A program made the translations under genes and the position numbers. Positions 7,344-11,184 of a stretch of DNA of 11,184 nt are shown here, in pieces (within the stretch, counting starts at the first letter, position 1; each line of letters opens with the position of its first letter). The notes beneath the pieces were generated by a model. That model saw only the letters and a list, made by a program, of their open reading frames with translations, did no database searches and had not been told where the DNA came from. The DNA comes from an uncultured Romboutsia sp. (GTDB lineage: Bacteria; Bacillota; Clostridia; Peptostreptococcales; Peptostreptococcaceae): NCBI GenBank assembly GCA_937907205.1, contig CALESE010000121.1, positions 1 to 11,184 on the forward strand. The letters run 5' to 3'.

Positions 7344-7372
7344 TTTGATAATAATAAAAATATTATATCAAA
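7344..7372. repeat. Inverted repeat in the ppaC/DUF4230 divergent intergenic region
   Basis: TTTGAT (7344-7349) pairs with ATCAAA (7367-7372), and ATAATA (7351-7356) pairs with TATTAT (7361-7366), with one unpaired A at 7350 and an AAAA loop. The right arm contains the ppaC extended -10 and ends where the Shine-Dalgarno of the plus-strand gene begins. It could be an operator or only AT-rich coincidence. Confidence 0.4.
7362..7370 (-). promoter_or_regulatory. Putative extended -10 promoter of ppaC
   Basis: Read on the minus strand this is TGATATAAT, a full extended -10 match (TGnTATAAT). Transcription would start near 7355 and give a leader of about 90 nt. A TTGCAA lies 21 nt further upstream, too far for a standard -35. 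The element sits beside the ribosome binding site of the divergent DUF4230 gene and inside an inverted repeat (7344-7372). Confidence 0.45.
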
Positions 7373-7379
7373 AGGAGGT
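7372..7379 (+). promoter_or_regulatory. Strong ribosome binding site for the GTG-started DUF4230 gene
   Basis: AAGGAGGT is a near-perfect anti-16S match. Its GGAGG core ends 7 nt before GTG (7386) and 5 nt before an overlapping out-of-frame ATG (7384). That ATG frame stops after 12 codons, so GTG is the productive start as the sequence stands. Confidence 0.75.
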
Positions 7380-7385
7380 AAAGAT

Positions 7386-7982
7386 GTGTTGCAAAAACGA
7401 AAAAAAATTAAGATATTATTAATATTATTACCCATAGCAATATTAGGAATAACAGTATTTTGTTCAATACACAGATATAAAAATAACCAAAACATATATA
7501 AAGATACAACAAAAGTGATGGATACTATAAGTCAAGTTTTAGATATAAATACTGTTAAGTATAACTACAGCAATGTAATAACTGTAAAAAAGGATAAAAG
7601 TGTAAATGAAGTAAAAATACCATTTACGGAAAAATCATTTGTAGTTAAATATAATGGGGTAGTTAATGCAGGGGTAAAACCTGAAAATATAAATGTATTA
7701 AAAAATGATGGGAAAGATATAACTATAGAAGTCGAAAAATGTGAAATATTAGATCATTATATAGATGATGATAATTTTTATATATATGATATAAAAAGCT
7801 CAATATTTAATAAGCTAAAATTTCAAGAGATTATAGATGATGTTAATAAATATAAAAAAGAATATGAAAATAAATTAATAGAAGAAGGATTTATGGAGGA
7901 AGTGAAGAATAATACAAAATTAAGTATTGAAAATATACTTAAAAATATTGGATATAAAAGTGTAGAAGTTATATTCAAATAA
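7386..7982 (+). CDS. DUF4230 domain-containing membrane-anchored protein
   Basis: This protein of 198 residues is of unknown function. Basic residues (KRKKIK, 4-9) are followed by one hydrophobic segment at about 10-27, predicting an N-in membrane anchor with the rest outside the cell. There is no lipobox cysteine. The body from about 56 resembles DUF4230 (Pfam PF14014): KYNYSNVITVKK (58-69), IPFTEKSFVVKYNGVVNAGV (78-97), a strand-rich ITIEVEKCEILDHYIDDDNF (112-131), then a charged helical region (about 143-188) and a final short strand. No catalytic motif is evident. The start is GTG, chosen because the ATG two bases upstream is out of frame and soon stops. The gene stands alone, divergent from ppaC, with no strong terminator, and an 8-bp inverted repeat spans its stop codon. 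The family call rests on pattern recognition of these conserved segments. Confidence 0.82.
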   Translation: MLQKRKKIKILLILLPIAILGITVFCSIHRYKNNQNIYKDTTKVMDTISQVLDINTVKYNYSNVITVKKDKSVNEVKIPFTEKSFVVKYNGVVNAGVKPENINVLKNDGKDITIEVEKCEILDHYIDDDNFYIYDIKSSIFNKLKFQEIIDDVNKYKKEYENKLIEEGFMEEVKNNTKLSIENILKNIGYKSVEVIFK

Positions 7983-7992
7983 ACTATTTGAA
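7974..7992. repeat. Short inverted repeat spanning the DUF4230 stop codon
   Basis: TTCAAATA (7974-7981) and TATTTGAA (7985-7992) are perfect 8-bp arms around a 3-nt loop, with the TAA stop (7980-7982) inside. No T tract follows directly, so it is a weak terminator at best. No better one is seen before the adhE promoter. Confidence 0.4.
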
Positions 7993-8141
7993 GTGAAATG
8001 ATTGATTAATTTTTAACTAGACGATTGTTCTATATTTTAGATTAAATATAGATAATAAAAATATTATAGAATTTATTAAAATATTGAAATTTCAAGTAAA
8101 AATATATAATGAAAAAATAAAATCGTTTTCATAAAACAATT

Positions 8142-8159
8142 TAAATAAAAAATTAACAA
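8142..8159. promoter_or_regulatory. Rex-like operator half-match upstream of the adhE -35
   Basis: TAAATAA-AAAA-TTAACAA matches the clostridial Rex pattern TTGTTAAnnnnTTAACAA at 11 of 14 informative positions: the right half is perfect and the left is 4 of 7. It ends 5 bases before the -35 box. In this AT-rich sequence the weak left half could arise by chance. Confidence 0.4.
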
Positions 8160-8164
8160 ATGTG

Positions 8165-8193
8165 TTGACATGGCAAATTAAGTGAGTTATTAT
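8165..8193 (+). promoter_or_regulatory. Sigma-A promoter of adhE
   Basis: A perfect -35 TTGACA (8165-8170) and TATTAT (8188-8193) are separated by 17 nt. Transcription should start near 8200, giving a leader of about 67 nt. The rest of the gap after the DUF4230 gene (7993-8141) is AT-rich and holds only a 12-bp palindrome (TTGAAATTTCAA, 8084-8095) of unknown meaning. Confidence 0.8.
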
Positions 8194-8200
8194 TTAAATA

Positions 8201-8226
8201 TAACAAGTTTGTTAAAAAACTAACGT
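8201..8226. promoter_or_regulatory. Probable Rex operator and palindrome at the adhE transcription start
   Basis: TTGTTAA-AAAA-CTAACGT (8209-8226) matches the Rex pattern at 11 of 14 informative positions, with a perfect left half. Overlapping it, TAACAA-GT-TTGTTA (8201-8214) is a perfect 14-bp palindrome of the same half-site. Both lie immediately downstream of the predicted start of transcription, where a bound repressor would block polymerase. Rex, which senses NADH/NAD+, is known to repress adhE genes in clostridia. Confidence 0.55.
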
Positions 8227-8266
8227 AGTTTTAAATAACTTAAGAATATTGGGGAGGTACTATAAA

Positions 8267-10930
8267 ATGACTAAAGATGTAAAAAATACTAAAAAAGTTG
8301 AAGAAGTTAATGTAGAGAGTATGATCAATGAATTAGTAACAAAAGCAAATAAAGCTAAAGACGCTATGTTAAGTTTAGATCAAGAAGCAGTAAATAAAAT
8401 AGTAGCAGCTATGGCCAAAGCAGGTCTTGATAAGCATATAGAACTTGCTCAAATGGCAGTAGATGAAACTCAGAGGGGAATATTTGAAGATAAAGTAACT
8501 AAAAATATATTCGCGACTGAATATATTTATAATAGTATAAAGTATACAAAAACAGTTGGGGTTATAGAAGAAAATGATGAAGAAGGATACATGATGGTTG
8601 CAGAACCAATAGGGGTTGTAGCTGGAGTTACTCCTGTTACTAATCCAACTTCAACAACAATGTTTAAATCATTAATATCTATAAAAGGAAGAAACCCAAT
8701 AATATTTAGCTTCCATCCATCGGCTCAAAAATGTTCATCAGAAGCAGCTAGAATATTAAGAGATGCAGCCATAGAAGCAGGTGCTCCAGAAAACTGTATC
8801 CAATGGATAGAAAAACCATCACTAGAAGCATCAAGTGCTCTTATGAAAAACAATGGAGTTGCATTAATATTAGCAACTGGAGGACCTGGAATGGTTAAAT
8901 CAGCTTATTCTTCAGGAAAACCAGCTTTAGGGGTTGGAGCAGGTAATGTACCTTGTTTTATAGAGAAAAGTGCTGATATTAAACAAGCTGTAAATGACTT
9001 AATATTATCTAAGTCATTTGATAATGGTATGATATGTGCTTCAGAACAAGCAGTTATAGTAGAAGATAGTATTTATGAGGAAGTAACAGGATTAATGAAG
9101 GGATACAACTGTTATTTTGTAAATGAAAAAGAAAAAGAATTATTAGAAAAAACAGTTATAAATCCAGAAACTAAGTCATTAAATCCTAATATAGTTGGAC
9201 AAAGTCCATATACAATAGCAAAAATGGCAGGATTTGAAGTTCCAAATGATACTAAAATATTAGTAGCTGAAATATGTGGAGTAGGAGCAGACTATCCATT
9301 ATCTAAAGAAAAATTAAGTCCAGTACTTGCTTGTATAAAAGTTAAAGATGCTCAAGAGGGAATACAAAGATGTGTAGAAATGACAGAGTTTGGTGGATTA
9401 GGTCACTCTGCTGTTATACACTCTAACAATGATGATATAATATTAGAATTTAGTAATAGAGTAAGAACGGGAAGATTATTAGTAAATGCTCCATCAACTC
9501 ATGGTGCAATAGGAGATATATATAATGTTAATACACCATCATTAACTTTAGGATGCGGATCTATGGGTAATAACTCAACTACAGACAATGTATCTTCTGT
9601 AAACTTAATAAATGTTAAGAAAGTTACTAAGAGGAGAGTAAATATGCAATGGTTTAAAGTACCTGAAAGAATATATCATGAAGTTGGATCAGTACAATAC
9701 TTAGAAAAATTACCAGAAGTTGAAAGAGTAATGATAGTTACGGATAGAGTAATGGTTCAATTAGGATATGTTGAAAAATTAGAGTACCATTTAAGAAAAA
9801 GAAGAAATCCTGTAATGATAGATATATTCTGTGATGTAGAGCCAGATCCATCTGTAGATACAGTATTAAATGGAGCTGAGGCTATGAGAAAGTTCAAGCC
9901 AGATACAATAATAGCTTTAGGTGGAGGATCTGCAATGGATGCAGCTAAAGGTATGTGGTTATTCTATGAAAATCCACAAGCTGACTTTGAAGATTTAAGA
10001 TTAAAATTCATGGATATAAGAAAGAGAGTATATAAGTTCCCTAAACTAGGAAGACAGGCTAAAATGGTAGCAATACCTACTACTTCAGGAACTGGTTCAG
10101 AAGTTACTTCTTTTGCTGTTATAACTGATAAAGTAAATAATATTAAATATCCTTTAGCTGATTATGAGTTAACTCCTGATGTAGCTATAATAGACCCTAA
10201 CTTTGTAATGTCTGTACCAGCAGCTGTTACAGCAGATACAGGATTAGATGTATTAACTCATGCAATAGAAGCTTATGTTTCTGTAATGGCAACAGATTAT
10301 ACAGATGCATTAGCTATGAAAGCTATACAAATGGTATTTGAATATTTACCAATTTCATATAAAGGAGCTAATACTGCAGAAGGTAGAGAAGCTAGAGAAA
10401 AGATGCATAATGCTTCTTGTATAGCTGGTATGGCATTTGCCAATGCTTTCTTAGGAATAAACCACTCATTAGCTCATAAGCTAGGATCTGAGTTCCATAT
10501 ACCTCATGGTAGAGCAAATGCAATATTATTACCTCATGTAATAGAATATAATGCAACGATGCCAACTAAGTTTACTGCATTCCCAAAATACAAGTCATTT
10601 GTTGCTGATAAAAAATATGCAGAAATAGCTAAAATGTTAGGATTAAAAGCTAGTACTACTGAAGAAGGAGTTAAGAGCTTAGTTGAAGCTGTAAGAAACT
10701 TAATGAAGGAAGTAAATATGCCAATGACTGTTAAAGCATGTGGAATAGAAGAAGAAACTTATTTTGCAGCAATAGAAAAGTTAGCTTTAGATGCATTTGA
10801 TGACCAATGTACAGGAGCTAATCCTAGATTACCATTAGTAAGTGAGTTACAAGAAATATATGCAACAATATATGGATCAAAAAAAACAAGTTCAAATAAT
10901 GAAAAAAAAGAAGCAATCTGTAATGCATAA
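8267..10930 (+). CDS. adhE: Bifunctional acetaldehyde-CoA/alcohol dehydrogenase AdhE
   Basis: AdhE reduces acetyl-CoA to acetaldehyde and then to ethanol, using two NADH and regenerating NAD+ in fermentation; the family assembles into filaments called spirosomes. The protein has 887 residues, normal for the family. The N-terminal CoA-acylating aldehyde dehydrogenase domain (about 15-440) has the nucleophile Cys257 in FDNGMICASEQ and glycine-rich GGPGMV and GVGAGN segments. The linker is at about 448-462 (KKVTKRRVNMQW). The C-terminal iron-dependent alcohol dehydrogenase domain (about 463-870) has GGGSAMDAAKG (552-562) for NAD and iron ligands D661, H665, H733 and H747, with the spacing known from E. 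coli AdhE. The longest frame begins at TTG 8249, but that codon lies against the Shine-Dalgarno GGGGAGGT (8251-8258), which is 8 nt before the ATG at 8267. It is flanked by a strong promoter with Rex-like sites and by a terminator. Confidence 0.97.
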   Translation: MTKDVKNTKKVEEVNVESMINELVTKANKAKDAMLSLDQEAVNKIVAAMAKAGLDKHIELAQMAVDETQRGIFEDKVTKNIFATEYIYNSIKYTKTVGVIEENDEEGYMMVAEPIGVVAGVTPVTNPTSTTMFKSLISIKGRNPIIFSFHPSAQKCSSEAARILRDAAIEAGAPENCIQWIEKPSLEASSALMKNNGVALILATGGPGMVKSAYSSGKPALGVGAGNVPCFIEKSADIKQAVNDLILSKSFDNGMICASEQAVIVEDSIYEEVTGLMKGYNCYFVNEKEKELLEKTVINPETKSLNPNIVGQSPYTIAKMAGFEVPNDTKILVAEICGVGADYPLSKEKLSPVLACIKVKDAQEGIQRCVEMTEFGGLGHSAVIHSNNDDIILEFSNRVRTGRLLVNAPSTHGAIGDIYNVNTPSLTLGCGSMGNNSTTDNVSSVNLINVKKVTKRRVNMQWFKVPERIYHEVGSVQYLEKLPEVERVMIVTDRVMVQLGYVEKLEYHLRKRRNPVMIDIFCDVEPDPSVDTVLNGAEAMRKFKPDTIIALGGGSAMDAAKGMWLFYENPQADFEDLRLKFMDIRKRVYKFPKLGRQAKMVAIPTTSGTGSEVTSFAVITDKVNNIKYPLADYELTPDVAIIDPNFVMSVPAAVTADTGLDVLTHAIEAYVSVMATDYTDALAMKAIQMVFEYLPISYKGANTAEGREAREKMHNASCIAGMAFANAFLGINHSLAHKLGSEFHIPHGRANAILLPHVIEYNATMPTKFTAFPKYKSFVADKKYAEIAKMLGLKASTTEEGVKSLVEAVRNLMKEVNMPMTVKACGIEEETYFAAIEKLALDAFDDQCTGANPRLPLVSELQEIYATIYGSKKTSSNNEKKEAICNA
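9631..9646 (+). promoter_or_regulatory. Internal Shine-Dalgarno and ATG at the adhE domain junction
   Basis: GAGGAGAG is followed, 7 nt after the AGGAG core (9632-9636), by an in-frame ATG at 9644 (Met460). Initiation here would make a free-standing iron-dependent alcohol dehydrogenase of 428 residues starting MQWFKVPERIYHE. The same bases encode the linker Lys-Arg-Arg-Val-Asn-Met, which is conserved in protein form, so the match may be a by-product of Arg codons. Confidence 0.35.
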
Positions 10931-10936
10931 TAAATA

Positions 10937-10964
10937 AGAGGGGTCTTGATAGACCCCTTTATTG
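10937..10964 (+). terminator. Rho-independent terminator of adhE
   Basis: GGGGTCT (10940-10946) and AGACCCC (10951-10957) form a GC-rich 7-bp stem, extended by A-T and G-T pairs at its base, with a TGAT loop and a T-rich tail (TTTATTGTATTT). It begins 7 bases after the adhE stop. It may also stop the converging minus-strand gene, whose stop codon is about 22 bases away, though the tail on that side is less uniform. Confidence 0.88.
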
Positions 10965-10985
10965 TATTTATAAATTAACATTGAT

Positions 10986-11184
10986 TTATAAGGGTGATTT
11001 AGATAGGCAAACTTTTTCAAAATTATTTTTTATATTTATAATAGAGTTAGTATAATCAACTTCAAAATTAGCAAAAGCAGAGAACAAATCGATATCTCTC
11101 ATAAGATGAATTGTCATCAAATTATTAGACTTATTCAATCTAAGTATTACTGATCTAACAAATGGGAATTGTATTCTAGAGTTT
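10986..11184 (-). CDS. Unidentified protein, C-terminal part (start outside window)
   Basis: A minus-strand frame is open from the right edge to a TAA at 10986-10988, giving 65 visible residues that begin NSRIQFPFVRSVILRLNKSN and end KSPL. I do not recognise the family. The visible part mixes basic and hydrophobic residues and has no transmembrane segment or obvious motif. In sequence this AT-rich a random frame of 65 codons without a stop is unlikely, and the other two minus-strand frames stop quickly, so it is probably real. It converges on adhE, with the adhE terminator between them. The first complete codon is at 11183-11181. The start, full length and function are outside the window. Confidence 0.55.
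   Translation of the reverse strand, partial: NSRIQFPFVRSVILRLNKSNNLMTIHLMRDIDLFSAFANFEVDYTNSIINIKNNFEKVCLSKSPL

Noticed and set aside
8025..8052. Second possible promoter far upstream of adhE (TTGTTC, 16 nt, TATAGA)
   Set aside because: Both boxes are weak matches and a much better promoter exists at 8165-8193.
8249..8266. Upstream TTG extension of adhE adding MGRYYK
   Set aside because: The TTG lies immediately before the GGGGAGGT Shine-Dalgarno, so the added codons would be made from the ribosome binding site itself. The ATG at 8267 has proper spacing.

Overview
The window is chromosomal DNA of a very AT-rich Firmicute. The codon choice (AGA, ATA, TTA, GAA), strong GGAGG-type ribosome binding sites, U-tailed hairpin terminators and a bifunctional AdhE point to a clostridium. 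My best guess is the Peptostreptococcaceae (Clostridioides, Paraclostridium, Romboutsia and relatives), inferred from overall resemblance only. I see no insertion sequence, phage gene, CRISPR array or tRNA. The genes are ordinary housekeeping and fermentation genes.

Layout, left to right. (1) Positions 1 to about 86 are the 3' part of a 5S rRNA, the tail of an rRNA operon, followed by a terminator. (2) pcrA (367-2595) encodes the UvrD/PcrA DNA helicase and ends in a 44-bp perfect palindrome that looks like its terminator. (3) An M18 aminopeptidase (2715-4013) and a patatin-like phospholipase (4029-4772) lie 15 bases apart and look like an operon. (4) A small P-loop ATPase/kinase-like protein (4927-5520) has its own promoter and terminator. 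(5) A cyclophilin-type peptidyl-prolyl isomerase (5629-6153) converges on ppaC (minus strand, 6357-7265), a manganese-dependent family II inorganic pyrophosphatase. They share a bidirectional terminator. (6) A membrane-anchored DUF4230 protein (7386-7982, GTG start) is divergent from ppaC. (7) adhE (8267-10930), the bifunctional aldehyde/alcohol dehydrogenase, has a near-consensus promoter flanked by Rex-like sites and ends in a strong terminator. (8) A minus-strand reading frame of unknown function (10986-11184) runs off the right edge.

Most genes are single transcription units bounded by their own terminators, so there is little sign of one shared pathway. The clearest regulatory logic is at adhE: two Rex-like sites around the promoter fit NADH/NAD+-responsive control of ethanol formation. 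adhE also carries a well-spaced internal Shine-Dalgarno and ATG exactly at the linker between its two domains. The DUF4230 gene has an unusual start, with an ATG overlapping the GTG in another frame just before an A8 tract. I found no convincing undescribed multi-gene system.

Four starts were moved inward from the longest open frame because the ribosome binding site supports the later codon: the phospholipase, the P-loop ATPase, ppaC and adhE.
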